Origin: Thermotogaceae bacterium
Lineage (GTDB): Bacteria > Thermotogota > Thermotogae > Thermotogales > Thermotogaceae
Direction of reading: 5' to 3'
DNA length: 51,779 bases
Assembly: GCA_026993805.1 (NCBI GenBank)
Contig: JALWSA010000041.1
Span: forward strand, 1-51,779
Below, piece after piece: positions 17,200 through 26,846 of this stretch. A program made the translations under genes and the position numbers. How positions within the stretch are numbered: position 1 is the first letter of the stretch; every line of letters begins with the position of its first letter. The notes under the pieces are model-generated. The model was not told the origin of the DNA and made no database searches. It saw only the letters and a program-made list of their open reading frames with translations.

Positions 17200-17204
17200 T
17201 TAAA

Positions 17205-17227
17205 AACCCCCCGCGTCTGCGGGGGTT
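17205..17227. terminator. Bidirectional terminator between the lgt operon and the broken lipoprotein gene
   Basis: Stem CCCCCGC (17208-17214) with GCGGGGG (17219-17225), loop GTCT. Flanks are TTAAAAAC on the left and TTATATTT on the right, giving U-rich tails on both strands. It separates two convergent transcripts. Confidence 0.85.
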
Positions 17228-17231
17228 ATAT

Positions 17232-17860
17232 TTACCACGCCCACTCTTCTCCGCCCGGGTAAAAACTTACATCCGTATCTCCTTGACCGTAATAAACCAT
17301 GTTTATGTACCATTTTCCGGACACTTTGACCACATACCTCTCTGTCGGACCGGCTTCAGGATCTGTGAGAACCACCACAGGAGCCAGAGCCTGAATATCT
17401 CCATCCTGCAGCTCTTTTGGTACAAACGGAGCTTCATCCGAATAGGGATCCACTGTTGGCTTCACTTGCTTGATTTGTGCGACTATTATCACATCAATGG
17501 CTTGATACAAATCGCACACCATTTCGCTCTTGGCTTGCTCCTCCCCCCAGAATAATTAGCTAACGAATCATCGAAATAGTAATAAGTCTCAAGCAAGCTC
17601 ATTATCTTCTGGCTTATAGGATCTGACTGGTCGTTGCAGTCAACTTCGCCAGAAATTGCTTCCCAAATTTTCCTCATCTCATTCACAAAATCCTCCACAA
17701 CCTTGCTCGCCGTCGGGTCTATAACTCCGTATCCTCCACCGCTTTCGCCGCCACCTTCCTGTTCATCCCCATTATCGACACCGGGAATCGATCCACCACA
17801 TGAAACCAAAACAGCTATCAAAATCTCTACAACTGCTACAAGCAAAACTCTTTTCCACAC
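17232..17860 (-). pseudogene. Lipoprotein gene split by a single-base frameshift, paralogue of the gene at 5697-6257
   Basis: The first frame starts at GTG 17860 (GGGGTGGGG upstream) with a lipoprotein signal MWKRVLLVAVVEILIAVLVSC (Cys at 21). It has a Gly/Glu linker and a helical block ending ...FDDSLANYSGG, then goes out of frame and stops at 17489. The second frame continues to 17232. Adding one G to the six-G run (minus strand, 17548-17543) joins them as NYSGGEEQAKSEMVCDLYQA and gives about 209 residues. The joined protein aligns with its paralogue: LxNYSxGxEQ in the middle and YxVKVxGxWYI plus SxYPxG at the end. This is a recent mutation, slippage at a homopolymer, or a sequencing error; the second half is otherwise undamaged. 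Confidence 0.85.
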
Positions 17861-17988
17861 AGCACCCCACCCCTTTCCAAAGAGTCTTCAAAGTTCACAA
17901 AAAATTATAAACCTCTCGTCCCCTATACTACCCAAAAATTGATGGTAAAATACCGAAAAAGTTTGCAAGCTCGAAAGGAGAGATAGCT

Positions 17989-19923
17989 ATGATAAAAATT
18001 GAGCTTCCAGATGGTAGTGTTCTCGAATTTGAAAGTCCCGTTACCCCAAAAGAAATAGCGTCCAGAATATCCAAGCGCCTTGAAAAGGAAGCAATAGGAG
18101 CTCAGGTAAACGGTCAGCTTTGGGACTTAAACCGCCCGATAGATTTTGACGCCAAGGTCCGGCTCATAACCTTGAAAGATGAACTTGCGCCCCAGATCTA
18201 CCGTCACACGATGGCCCACATAATGGCACAGGCTGTCATGAGAGTCTTCGGGCAGGAAAGGGTAAGGCTTGGAATCGGGCCTGTCATCGAGAACGGCTTT
18301 TATTATGATTTCGAGATCTTAGATGGCAGGATAACAGAAGAAGACCTTCCAAAGATAGAAGAAGAGATGAAAAAGATAATCAATGAAGACCTTCCTATAG
18401 AAAGGTTCGAACTTCCCAAAGAGCAGGCTATAAAGCTAATGGAAGAAAAAGGGCAGGTTTACAAGGTCGAGCTCATAAAAGACATAGAAGATGAAAAGGT
18501 TTCCTTTTACAAGCAGGGCGAGTTCGTGGACCTTTGCCGCGGACCCCACCTTCCATCCACGGGAGTGGTAAAGCACTTCAAGCTTCTTTCGCTCGCAGGA
18601 GCGTACTGGCGGGGAGACGAGAGAAACCCGATGCTCCAGAGAATCTATGGAACAGCATTTGCCAAAGCAAAGGATCTGGAAGAGTACCTAAAGATGGTCG
18701 AAGAAGCCAAGAAAAGGGATCACAGAAAACTCGGATCCAAGCTGGATCTTTTCCTCATAGACACTGACATCGCTCCCGGGATGCCCTTCTTCCTTCCAAA
18801 CGGCGCGGCGACTCTCAATGAACTAATGAAGTTCTCAAGAGAGGTTCATATAAAAGCTGGATACAAAGAAGTAATAACTCCGCTCGTCATGAACATAAAA
18901 CTCTGGCATCAATCGGGACACTGGGACCATTACCAGAAAAACATGTACTTCACCGAAAAAGAAGACACGATGTACGCGATAAAGCCGATGAACTGTCCCG
19001 GCCACATCCTCATATTCAAGTCCAGAACGGTGTCTTACAGAGACCTCCCAATAAGGTACTTTGAATTCGGCAAGGTTCACAGATACGAAAGAAGCGGCGT
19101 CCTTCACGGGCTTATGAGAGTTCGCGCTTTTACTCAGGACGATGCGCACATCTTCTGCAGGGAGGACCAGATTGAAGAAGAGATAACCGGTGTGATAAAG
19201 CTCATAGACGAGCTCTACAGTCCCTTCGGATTCACCTACAGAGCGGAGCTTTCAACAATGCCGGAAGATCACATGGGAGACGAACAGACATGGCACAGAG
19301 CGGAAAGTGCTCTTAAAGCTGCGCTTGACAGCATCGGGCTTGATTACAAGATAGCCGAAGGAGAAGGCGCTTTCTACGGTCCCAAGATCGACTTCATGAT
19401 AAAGGATTCGCTGGGAAGGGAATGGCAGTGCGCGACCGTGCAGCTTGACTTTCTCATGCCGGAGCGCTTCGATGTGACCTACATAGGCGCGGACAACCAG
19501 CCCCACCGCGTTGTAATGATACACAGGGCGATATTCGGATCGCTCGAAAGATTCTTTGGAATACTCATAGAGCATTTTGCCGGGGCTTTCCCGACATGGC
19601 TCGCACCTGTTCAGGTGGCGATAATACCGATATCTGACAGGCACACAGAGTACGCAAAAAGCGTTTGGAAAATGCTCTTCGCAGAAGGTATAAGGGTAGA
19701 GCTTGACGACAGAAGAGAAACTCTGGGCTACAGGATAAGGGACAACCAGATGAAGAAGGTTCCCTACATGCTCATACTCGGTGATAAAGAAGTGGAGTCC
19801 GGAAAGATCTCCGTTAGGACACGCCAGGGAAAGGAAATAAAAGATGTGGACATAAATGTCTTTATCGGCACTCTAAAGGAAGAGATAAAGCAGAGAAAAA
19901 GAGAGATAAGCTTTGAAAGCTGA
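17989..19923 (+). CDS. thrS: Threonyl-tRNA synthetase
   Basis: A 644-residue class II synthetase that charges tRNA-Thr. Domains in order: TGS domain (1-60), the editing domain (about 65-225, with [11 protein letters not shown] and [14 protein letters not shown]), the catalytic core (about 245-540), and the anticodon-binding domain (from [12 protein letters not shown]). Zinc ligands are visible as the Cys of MNCPGH, the His of DDAHIF and the His of [11 protein letters not shown]. Motif 2 is [26 protein letters not shown] in two overlapping parts. Start ATG follows AAAGGAGAGAT. No T-box-like leader is visible in the 130 bases upstream. Confidence 0.98.
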   Translation: MIKIELPDGSVLEFESPVTPKEIASRISKRLEKEAIGAQVNGQLWDLNRPIDFDAKVRLITLKDELAPQIYRHTMAHIMAQAVMRVFGQERVRLGIGPVIENGFYYDFEILDGRITEEDLPKIEEEMKKIINEDLPIERFELPKEQAIKLMEEKGQVYKVELIKDIEDEKVSFYKQGEFVDLCRGPHLPSTGVVKHFKLLSLAGAYWRGDERNPMLQRIYGTAFAKAKDLEEYLKMVEEAKKRDHRKLGSKLDLFLIDTDIAPGMPFFLPNGAATLNELMKFSREVHIKAGYKEVITPLVMNIKLWHQSGHWDHYQKNMYFTEKEDTMYAIKPMNCPGHILIFKSRTVSYRDLPIRYFEFGKVHRYERSGVLHGLMRVRAFTQDDAHIFCREDQIEEEITGVIKLIDELYSPFGFTYRAELSTMPEDHMGDEQTWHRAESALKAALDSIGLDYKIAEGEGAFYGPKIDFMIKDSLGREWQCATVQLDFLMPERFDVTYIGADNQPHRVVMIHRAIFGSLERFFGILIEHFAGAFPTWLAPVQVAIIPISDRHTEYAKSVWKMLFAEGIRVELDDRRETLGYRIRDNQMKKVPYMLILGDKEVESGKISVRTRQGKEIKDVDINVFIGTLKEEIKQRKREISFES

Positions 19924-19928
19924 TAGGT

Positions 19929-20360
19929 TCATTCGCCTTCCGCACGGCTCGGGATGCTTTCCAGCAGCCCGTGCGGTTTCATCTTTATGGATATGAAGTT
20001 TTCTTCGAAGGAGACATCGAATATCGTGAACTTCTTCAACATTGAGAATATCTTATAAGGATACACATAGAGCGTGTTTTCCTTTATCTCGAAAGTGCTC
20101 GTTTTGAAATCCTTAATGAAGCCCATTATTATCCTGTTTGCCGTGATCGTGAAGGTGAGGGGATCTTCGGGAGAAGACTGAACATCCTTGAGTTTAAGGC
20201 TCAGGGATATTGGGATCTTCATGAGGCTGAGCACTTTGCTCGTAAGGACTATGTTCATCCCGTCCCCTTCCATCTCAAGCGTGACGCTCTCAAACTTTCC
20301 GGCGTCTTTCAAAAACTTCTCCACAAGCTCCTTGCCAATTCTCAGCTCTAAAAAATCCAT
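19929..20360 (-). CDS. Unknown 143-residue protein
   Basis: Not recognised. Soluble, no signal peptide. It has a beta-rich pattern with alternating strands (VTLEMEGDGMNIVLTSKVLS, ISLSLKLKDVQ, LTFTITANRIIMGFI) and ends in MKPHGLLESIPSRAEGE. Such a layout is typical of small barrel or lipid-binding-like domains, but nothing more can be said. Start is ATG 20360, overlapping the stop of the preceding gene by one base (TGATG) with AAGGAG upstream. It is the last gene of the rubredoxin/flavodiiron run. Confidence 0.6.
   Translation of the reverse strand: MDFLELRIGKELVEKFLKDAGKFESVTLEMEGDGMNIVLTSKVLSLMKIPISLSLKLKDVQSSPEDPLTFTITANRIIMGFIKDFKTSTFEIKENTLYVYPYKIFSMLKKFTIFDVSFEENFISIKMKPHGLLESIPSRAEGE
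19940..19980 (+). terminator. Possible thrS terminator embedded in the convergent gene's 3' end
   Basis: An 8-bp stem CCGCACGG (19940-19947) with CCGTGCGG (19969-19976), extended by CT/AG across a bulge, is followed by TTTCATCTTT. It starts 17 bases after the thrS stop, inside the coding end of the minus-strand gene. Confidence 0.4.
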
Positions 20361-21388
20361 CAAACATCCACGCTCCTTATAAAGACTTCTTCTCCCTTCT
20401 CAAACTTAGATATTACCACTCCCTTGCGTGGCTCACCACTTCCCTTGAATTCCATGACTCCCGTGACCCCTTCAAGCTTTCTGGATTTCTTGATGAAGTC
20501 CAGCGGCAATCTCTTCCCATATTCTTCATAAAGGCTCTTAGCTATTAGGAATGCATCGAACGTGAGAGCTGCTATAAAACTTGGAAGCTCCTGCCACTCT
20601 TTTTGGTAGAGCTTGCGAAATTCAGACGATAGAGATGTCAAATTGGCCATAGGGTTGTATTGAGAAGTAACATATAAACCCTCTGCAACCTCAGGCTTAG
20701 GTACACCGAAGGCAGATATCACATCTGTGGATACATAATCCGCCTTTATCCCCAACTTCTTCCCTTGTTCCATCAAAGCCATGAGCTTCCTCGGAAATGA
20801 AGCCGCGAAAAACACATCAACACCTCTTGAAGCGGCGGCTTTAAGATAAGGTTCGAAGATAGTTCCGTCCCTTCTCTGGAAAAAACTTTCCACAATTCCT
20901 CCTAAACTCGAGAATTCCCTCTTATATTCATTGGATATGACGGCGCTGTACTTCATGTCTATGTCTATAAAAACAGCGCTCCTTCTCTTCTTGAGATCAT
21001 TTATGACAAAACGCGCTGCCGCTGTCCCCTGCCTATCGTCTCCAAAGCAAACCCTCATAACGCGGCTGGAAGATTCTAAAAGCCGCGGTTCCGATGCTAT
21101 GGTAAATATTGTAGCAACACCGTACTTCTCTGCAGCGGCTATCATGCTTCTCGCTTGGCTCGAAAGTACTGTGGCAATAATGAGGAAGGGGCGTTTTCTA
21201 TATATTTGCTCTACCTTCATGGGATACTTACCGCAACCAGAATCATCATACTCCACAGCAAGCGTTCTTAACTCATTGAAAATTTTGCCAAAGACTTCGA
21301 CTCCACGAACTGTTTCTACAAACAACCCCTTTAGCTCCTCACACTTCGGAGCCAAAACGACGATCCTTGGCTTTCTAAAACCTATCAC
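20360..21388 (-). CDS. Receptor-family (LivJ-type) ligand-binding-like protein without signal peptide
   Basis: A 342-residue protein with the two-lobed periplasmic-binding (type I, Leu/Ile/Val) pattern: IVVLAPKCEELKGLF at the start, AAEKYGVATIFTIASEPRLLESSSRVMRVCFGDDRQGTAAARFV, a VDVFFAASFPRKLMALM hinge region, and a C-terminal LTFDAFLIAKSLYEEYG segment. Unusually there is no signal peptide or lipobox, so it would be cytoplasmic unless the start is wrong. It is preceded by GGAGGAG and starts at GTG 21388. It follows the flavodiiron gene by 18 bases; no transporter genes accompany it. Confidence 0.65.
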   Translation of the reverse strand: MIGFRKPRIVVLAPKCEELKGLFVETVRGVEVFGKIFNELRTLAVEYDDSGCGKYPMKVEQIYRKRPFLIIATVLSSQARSMIAAAEKYGVATIFTIASEPRLLESSSRVMRVCFGDDRQGTAAARFVINDLKKRRSAVFIDIDMKYSAVISNEYKREFSSLGGIVESFFQRRDGTIFEPYLKAAASRGVDVFFAASFPRKLMALMEQGKKLGIKADYVSTDVISAFGVPKPEVAEGLYVTSQYNPMANLTSLSSEFRKLYQKEWQELPSFIAALTFDAFLIAKSLYEEYGKRLPLDFIKKSRKLEGVTGVMEFKGSGEPRKGVVISKFEKGEEVFIRSVDV

Positions 21389-21406
21389 TACGGATTTTCT
21401 CCTCCT

Positions 21407-22573
21407 TCAAAGCCTACTTACGATTTCGTCTGCAAGCTCTTCTATTCTCCTGTAATCTTCTTCTTTTGGCAAGCCCTTAACCAGAAGGTCCTGAGTGTAC
21501 TCCACTCTGAGCCCGCTTAAAAGATCCCTGACCTGCTTTGGCATCATTCCGCCCCAGCCGTAAGATCCCATTATTCCAACCAACTTAAGTTTCGGTCTCA
21601 GAGCATTCGCGAGGCTAAGGGCATATGCAACCTTTGGATGAAGACCGCCAAGAACCGTCGGGGAAGCCACGACCATCGCGGCAGCATCCACAAGCGCCAT
21701 GGCAAACTCCCCGATATCCGCAACGCTCAGGTTAAAAAGGACCGTTTTTATTTTGCGCTTTACAAGCTCATCGTATAGCTTTTCTACCATCTTTTCCGTG
21801 CTCCCGTGCATGGAGATGTAGGCAACAACGACTTCTCTTTTGACTTCATCGGAGATCCAATCTTCGTAAGCGGAGATTATGAAGGAAGGATCATCGTAAA
21901 CGGGTCCGTGACTGGGTGCTATCATCCTGGGCTCGAGCTCTTTCACTTTCTGGACATTCTTCTTTATCGAGACTCTGAAAGGCATCATTATCTCGGCGTA
22001 ATACCGCTTTGCCGCATCGTATACTCTGTCGTCTTTCTCGGCGAAAAGCTCACTCGAAGCGAGATGCGCTCCGAAGAAGTCACAGCTAAAAACGATCCCG
22101 TCTTCCTTCAAAAATGTGACCATAGTCTCGGGCCAGTGAACCCAAGGGGTCATGTAAAAGGTGAGAGTCTTTCCGCCAAGATCTACCTCATCGCCTTCCT
22201 TTATGATCTGAAACTTGTCTTCGGGAATGTGAAGGAGATCCATCAGCATTCCCTTTGCCTTGGCGTTGGTGACGACCTTTGCGCTTGGGAAAAGTTCAAG
22301 AAGCTTTGGTATCGTTCCGGAATGGTCCTGCTCTGCGTGATTGGAAATTATGTAGTCAATGTTTTTAACGCCAAGCTCGCGAAGGTTGGAAAAGAGTATG
22401 TGAGACTTTGAAGGATCCACAGTATCTATCAAAGCAGTCTTATCGCTTCCCATAACAACATAGGCGTTATAAGTTGTGCCTTCGGGCAACGGTATGAGCT
22501 CGTCGAATTCCCTTCTGTCCCAGTGCTGGACACCTACTTCGTAAACTCCTTCGACCAGTTTTCTCACTGCCAT
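21407..22573 (-). CDS. Flavodiiron protein (A-type flavoprotein, oxygen reductase)
   Basis: A 388-residue cytoplasmic enzyme that reduces oxygen (or NO) to water in anaerobes, taking electrons from rubredoxin. The N-terminal metallo-beta-lactamase domain carries the di-iron ligands: His79, Glu81, Asp83 and His84 in NHAEQDH, His146 in WVHWPE, Asp165 in SCDFFG and His222 in PSHGP. The C-terminal flavodoxin domain (from about 249) has SMHGSTEKM for FMN phosphate, then SPTVLGGLHP and GSYGWGG. It lies 18 bases after the rubredoxin-fusion gene, its probable electron donor. T. maritima has a characterised homologue. Confidence 0.95.
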   Translation of the reverse strand: MAVRKLVEGVYEVGVQHWDRREFDELIPLPEGTTYNAYVVMGSDKTALIDTVDPSKSHILFSNLRELGVKNIDYIISNHAEQDHSGTIPKLLELFPSAKVVTNAKAKGMLMDLLHIPEDKFQIIKEGDEVDLGGKTLTFYMTPWVHWPETMVTFLKEDGIVFSCDFFGAHLASSELFAEKDDRVYDAAKRYYAEIMMPFRVSIKKNVQKVKELEPRMIAPSHGPVYDDPSFIISAYEDWISDEVKREVVVAYISMHGSTEKMVEKLYDELVKRKIKTVLFNLSVADIGEFAMALVDAAAMVVASPTVLGGLHPKVAYALSLANALRPKLKLVGIMGSYGWGGMMPKQVRDLLSGLRVEYTQDLLVKGLPKEEDYRRIEELADEIVSRL

Positions 22574-22591
22574 TTCAAAACACCCCCTGTC

Positions 22592-23266
22592 TCAAAGCTC
22601 TTCGAAAGCGCTCTTCGGGGCTCCGCATAGCGGGCAGACCCAATCTTCGGGAAGTTCTTCGAAGGGAGTATCTGGCGGGATGCCTGCTTCCGGATCCCCT
22701 TTCTCCGGATCGTAAATGTACCCGCATATCCTGCATCTGTATTTCTTATACTCCTTCTTCGGAACTTCCATGGCCATTGGAGCCGTCTTAGGAACGCTTC
22801 CTCTTTTGATCTGATGGTAATAATCGTATGTCATGGGCTCTCCTTCCTTGTAAACCTCGGCGTTTATCACCTTTGCAACGAAAAGCGTGTGACTGCCCAC
22901 ATCGACTTCCGTCTCCACTTCACACTCAAGGCTTGCCAGTGCGTGCTCGATCAGAATCGGAACACCGGATCCACCCATCTTGTACTTCACATTCTCAAAC
23001 TTCTTGATCTCCCTTCCCGACTTAAAGCCAAATGTACCGATAAGACTCATTGGCGTCTCTTTCTCAAGGATGGAAACGGAGAAGACTTTTGACTTTTTCA
23101 AAAGCTCGTGAGTGTAATTGTTTTTGTTCAAAGCCACCGCCACTTTTATGGGCTCCGCCGTTATCTGAAAGACGGTGTTCGCCACCTGACCGTTCAGCTC
23201 GCTGCCATACCTCGTGGATACCACATAAAGCCCGTAGCTAAGCTTCCAAAGCGCCTTTTCATTCAC
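22592..23266 (-). CDS. Flavin reductase-rubredoxin fusion (high-molecular-weight rubredoxin)
   Basis: A 224-residue fusion. Residues about 1-160 are an FMN-binding flavin-reductase split-barrel domain ([38 protein letters not shown]). The end (about 173-224) is a rubredoxin with two CxxC iron sites ([17 protein letters not shown] and [12 protein letters not shown]). Such Hrb proteins pass electrons from NADH to flavodiiron proteins, encoded next in this operon. Start is GTG 23266; the longer frame's GTG at 23275 lies inside the GGGGGTGG ribosome site. Confidence 0.93.
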   Translation of the reverse strand: MNEKALWKLSYGLYVVSTRYGSELNGQVANTVFQITAEPIKVAVALNKNNYTHELLKKSKVFSVSILEKETPMSLIGTFGFKSGREIKKFENVKYKMGGSGVPILIEHALASLECEVETEVDVGSHTLFVAKVINAEVYKEGEPMTYDYYHQIKRGSVPKTAPMAMEVPKKEYKKYRCRICGYIYDPEKGDPEAGIPPDTPFEELPEDWVCPLCGAPKSAFEEL

Positions 23267-23301
23267 AAAAACCACCCCCAGTTAGGTTTTCCTTATTTCA
23301 C

Positions 23302-23310
23302 ATTATAGCA
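23302..23310 (-). promoter_or_regulatory. Extended -10 promoter for the rubredoxin/flavodiiron operon
   Basis: Minus strand TGC-TATAAT: a perfect -10 hexamer (23307-23302) with the TGn extension at 23310-23308. No good -35 is visible, as expected for extended -10 promoters. It is 36 bases upstream of the start. Confidence 0.6.
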
Positions 23311-23391
23311 CACCAGAAATCTTTTTCATATTACATGAAATTGAAACTACTCCTCATATCAAATGAAACAAACCAGATACCGCCAAAAAGA

Positions 23392-24336
23392 TCACATACT
23401 TCTCACATACTCTTCTCTTTCTTGAACATATCGGACAGATTCTTCCACCATACTATCAAGAATTTTGGGATCTGGAGTGCCCTGCAAAAGCACATAGGGG
23501 TCAGCATATGGGCCAAGGGGTTCGAAGGTCAAGAATCTTCCTTCCTCATTCATGCCAACCAAGTATGACGCCATGAGTATAACATCAAAGTCCAACATTC
23601 CTTTCCCTGGTATATCTCTATTACTATCGGCTAAATGGAGATTTATCAGCCTATTACCAGCTTTCAATATTGCCTCCCCAACATGCTCTTCTTCGTTCAG
23701 CATGTGATACACATCTCCGTTTATATGTTTAACACCATCATGATTCACAGCTTCTATATATTCTATAGCCTCCTCAACTGTATGAATCAGACTCACCTCT
23801 GCCGATCTTATAGGCTCTATGGCTGCTTTTACATTGTAACTTGCAAAATGCTCTCCACACTTCCTGAGAGTTTCTACACTTCTCCAGAATTCATAATCAT
23901 CTATCTTTCTCGTCCTTCCCACAGCACTTGGGACAACGATTAAATACTTTCCACCAACAGCTGCAGTGAATTCCACCTGTCTTTTGATGTAATCAATCGC
24001 ATTTTGCCTTATATATGGATCAGGACTTGCCAAATCGTTATTCTCAGAGTAAAGTCCACACACTCCTGAAACCTTTAGCTCGTATTCCTCTAACAACCTT
24101 ATAATTCTCTCATAGTCAGGCTTTATATCTGCCGTATAATATGAACCCTTTAACTCCACATACTCCAAACCCTTGCTCTTTAATCTTTCAAAACTTCTTT
24201 CCAAGGGTTCTTGACCAAACATCCAAATACTCCATGATAAATCTATTCTTCTCTCGAATCTCTCTGGTTCCTTCTCTTTCATTTCGAGATAGGTATCTTT
24301 TATACTCTCATTCTTTATCTGAAAATTTTGTAGCAT
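23392..24336 (-). CDS. TIM-barrel sugar epimerase (ketose 3-epimerase type)
   Basis: A 314-residue member of the AP-endonuclease-2 / xylose-isomerase-like TIM-barrel family. Its metal-site residues follow the D-tagatose/D-psicose 3-epimerase pattern: Glu in AAIEPIRS, Asp and His in NGDVYHM, His and Arg in NLHLADSNRDIPGKG, and Glu in TFEPLG. Those enzymes move a proton at C3 of ketoses. Start is taken as ATG 24336, since AAGGGGTG lies 8 bases ahead and the GTG at 24348 overlaps it. Last gene of the sugar operon; composition is AT-rich like the two genes before it. Confidence 0.8.
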   Translation of the reverse strand: MLQNFQIKNESIKDTYLEMKEKEPERFERRIDLSWSIWMFGQEPLERSFERLKSKGLEYVELKGSYYTADIKPDYERIIRLLEEYELKVSGVCGLYSENNDLASPDPYIRQNAIDYIKRQVEFTAAVGGKYLIVVPSAVGRTRKIDDYEFWRSVETLRKCGEHFASYNVKAAIEPIRSAEVSLIHTVEEAIEYIEAVNHDGVKHINGDVYHMLNEEEHVGEAILKAGNRLINLHLADSNRDIPGKGMLDFDVILMASYLVGMNEEGRFLTFEPLGPYADPYVLLQGTPDPKILDSMVEESVRYVQEREEYVRSM

Positions 24337-24344
24337 ATTACTTT

Positions 24345-25319
24345 TCACCCCTTTTTAAAGTATGCACTGAAAACACTTACTCCAAGAGCTATGATTATGA
24401 ATATTCCGAAAACCACCTCTTGAAAGTATGGATTTATCCTCAGCATGTTCAGAGAATTCGATATTATTCCCATCAAAAGAACGCCAAGAAAAGTGCCTAA
24501 AATATTCCCTCTACCTCCTGTTAGAGCAGTACCTCCAATCACTACGGCTCCAATAGCCTTTAACTCCATTCCTGATCCGGTCGTCGGCTGAGCAGCCCCT
24601 ATTTTCGAGAGCAATATCATAGAAGCAAGTCCTATAAGCAAACCGTTTATGAAAAACACAAGAAGTTTTGTTTTAGCAATGGATATACCTGAATAAAACG
24701 CCGCCAAGGAGTTGCTTCCAACCGCATAAATATGCCTTCCAAGGCGGGTGAAACGTAGAAGAAAATCGACTATTATGTATATAACTAACCCAATGAGAAA
24801 GCTCAAAGGAAACCAACCCCATAGTCTCGTCAGCCCAAGAGTCTCAAATTTCCCATATATAGTTTGAAAAACCCCTTTCGTTATTGCAAACGCTGTTCCC
24901 CTAAAAACACTTAAAAATCCTAAGGAGACTATAAAGGATGGTGCTTTAAAAGCTATCGTTGAAATGCCCACAAGCATACTGTTTAAAACTGCCAGACCAA
25001 GTGCTACCATAACAATCCAAAATGTTGGGACCTCAGATTTTATTAGCATCGCAGAGACACATGCAACCAAACCAAGATTCGTCCCTATAGATATATCTAT
25101 TTCGCCTGTCAGTATTATCAAAGTCATTCCCGAGGCTAAAATACCAAGAACGGATATCTGATCTAATATATTAACCATATTGTTCAAGGTGAAAAACCTG
25201 GGATTTATAGAACCCGTTATAATCGCTAACGAAGCTTCAGCAACAAGCAAGAAGAACCATTGAGTAGAATAAAATGGCCTTTTGGATTTCTCTATTACAA
25301 CTTTTTCTCTGCCTTCCAT
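24345..25319 (-). CDS. Ribose-type sugar ABC transporter permease
   Basis: A 324-residue inner-membrane permease of the RbsC/BPD_transp_2 family with eight to ten hydrophobic helices. The conserved segments GASGMTLIILTGEIDISIGTN-like (GILASGMTLIILTGEIDIS) and GGTALTGGRGNILGTFLGVLLMG are present. It would form the channel together with the ATPase encoded just upstream. ATG 25319 is preferred over 25325, which is only one base from GGAGG. The gene is more AT-rich than the binding-protein genes of the same operon. Confidence 0.93.
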   Translation of the reverse strand: MEGREKVVIEKSKRPFYSTQWFFLLVAEASLAIITGSINPRFFTLNNMVNILDQISVLGILASGMTLIILTGEIDISIGTNLGLVACVSAMLIKSEVPTFWIVMVALGLAVLNSMLVGISTIAFKAPSFIVSLGFLSVFRGTAFAITKGVFQTIYGKFETLGLTRLWGWFPLSFLIGLVIYIIVDFLLRFTRLGRHIYAVGSNSLAAFYSGISIAKTKLLVFFINGLLIGLASMILLSKIGAAQPTTGSGMELKAIGAVVIGGTALTGGRGNILGTFLGVLLMGIISNSLNMLRINPYFQEVVFGIFIIIALGVSVFSAYFKKG

Positions 25320-25333
25320 TTCCATTCCTCCTT

Positions 25334-26824
25334 TTAAACACCAATGAAACTTCTCAAAAGCTTTTCTTCAGATAGATCTTTATTATCGAGTATTTCCACC
25401 ATCTTACCCTTTCTCATAACACCTATACGATCGCTCATAGAAAGAAGTTCCGGCATGTCCGACGAAACCATAATTATTGCCTTCCCTTGCTTTGCCAGCT
25501 CTATCATAACTTGATAAATCCTCTCTCTTGCTCCTACATCAACTCCTTTTGTAGGTTCGTCAAATATAAAAACCTTTGCGTTTTCATCAAGCAACCATCT
25601 TCCCATGACGACTTTTTGCTGATTTCCCCCAGATAGATGTTCTATTAGCTGAGAAAACCCGCTTGTAACAATATCTAACTCATTTATCAGTCTCCTTGTC
25701 ATATTCATTTCCTCTTTTTTTCTTAAGAATGCTACTTTAAGAAGCTCATTGATTATAACCACAGAATTTTCAACTATGTCCCTTCCAAGGAACATGGCCA
25801 TTCTTTTTCTATCCTCTGGAACCATACAAATCCCATTTCTTATAGCATGAATAGGGGTCTTAGGCACGTATCTTCTTCCTTCTATGTAAATCTCACCTGC
25901 ATCTGGCTTTAGGATGCCAAAAATTAAACTCACCAGCTCTGTTCTTCCAGATCCAGCAAGACCTCCTATTCCAAAAATCTCACCTTTTCTTACTTCAAAA
26001 CTCACATTCTCAACTAACTCTTTCTTTGATAATCCCTTTACTTCAAATAACTTTTCACCTATGGGTACCCTTTCTCTCTTGTAAAAAAGATGCACCTCTC
26101 TCCCTACCATCTTGCGAACCAAAAATTCTGTATCCACCTCGGAAACCTTGTAAGTACCCATATATTCTCCATCCTTCAATACTGTCACCCTATCACCTAT
26201 TTCAAAAATCTCCTTCAAATAGTGGGAAATGTATATTATCCCCATCCCCCTCTTCTTCAAACTTCTGATTATCTCCATAAGAGCCTTTGTCTCCTCTAAT
26301 CCCAAAGAAGCTGTAGGCTCGTCAAAAATGATGATTTTAGACTGTCGAAACAAAGCTTTTGCTATTTGCACCACTTGCTTATAAACTAAGGGAAGTTCTC
26401 CAACAGGTATATCTGGATCTATAGAAATTCCCAGAGATTTGAGAATAGCTTTGGCCTGCTCATTCTGATATCGCCGATTAACAACTATAGGAATGGGAGA
26501 AGGGACTTCCGAACCAAGAAATATATTCTCCGCAACAGAAAGGGTATCCACAACCTCTGTATCCTGATAAACTGTCGAAATCCCCAACTCTATGGCAAGT
26601 CGTGGATTCAGATTACGCACTTTTCTACCCATTATGAATATCTCTCCTGAATCTGGATGTACCGCACCAGAAATTATCTTTATAAGTGTGGATTTACCCG
26701 CTCCATTTTCTCCAACGATACAATGAACCTCTCCAGGTTTTAAATCAAAAGAAACCTTTTTCAGTACCTCATGACCTCCGTATTTCTTCACAATTCCCGA
26801 AACTTTTACAAGATAATCAGACAT
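25334..26824 (-). CDS. Ribose-type sugar ABC transporter ATP-binding protein (two ABC domains)
   Basis: A 496-residue RbsA/MglA-type protein with two fused nucleotide-binding domains. The first has Walker A VGENGAGKST (about 37-46) and Walker B IIIFDEPTAS, but its signature motif is degenerate (LPLVYKQ instead of LSGGQ). The second has a degenerate Walker A (GLAGSGRTE) but intact LSGGNQQ and VFIFDEPTKGVDVG. Complementary defects of this type are normal for this family. It is separated from the upstream binding-protein gene by a strong hairpin, so it is probably expressed at a lower level. Confidence 0.95.
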   Translation of the reverse strand: MSDYLVKVSGIVKKYGGHEVLKKVSFDLKPGEVHCIVGENGAGKSTLIKIISGAVHPDSGEIFIMGRKVRNLNPRLAIELGISTVYQDTEVVDTLSVAENIFLGSEVPSPIPIVVNRRYQNEQAKAILKSLGISIDPDIPVGELPLVYKQVVQIAKALFRQSKIIIFDEPTASLGLEETKALMEIIRSLKKRGMGIIYISHYLKEIFEIGDRVTVLKDGEYMGTYKVSEVDTEFLVRKMVGREVHLFYKRERVPIGEKLFEVKGLSKKELVENVSFEVRKGEIFGIGGLAGSGRTELVSLIFGILKPDAGEIYIEGRRYVPKTPIHAIRNGICMVPEDRKRMAMFLGRDIVENSVVIINELLKVAFLRKKEEMNMTRRLINELDIVTSGFSQLIEHLSGGNQQKVVMGRWLLDENAKVFIFDEPTKGVDVGARERIYQVMIELAKQGKAIIMVSSDMPELLSMSDRIGVMRKGKMVEILDNKDLSEEKLLRSFIGV

Positions 26825-26846
26825 TCCAAAACCACCTCACATTGCG

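Noticed and set aside
17861-17988. T-box or other leader control of thrS
   Set aside because: No T-box motif, specifier stem or terminator is visible in this short interval.
23267-23391. Terminator for the sugar operon end
   Set aside because: No stem-loop with a T run is visible between the last epimerase gene and the rubredoxin promoter; transcription may run on.
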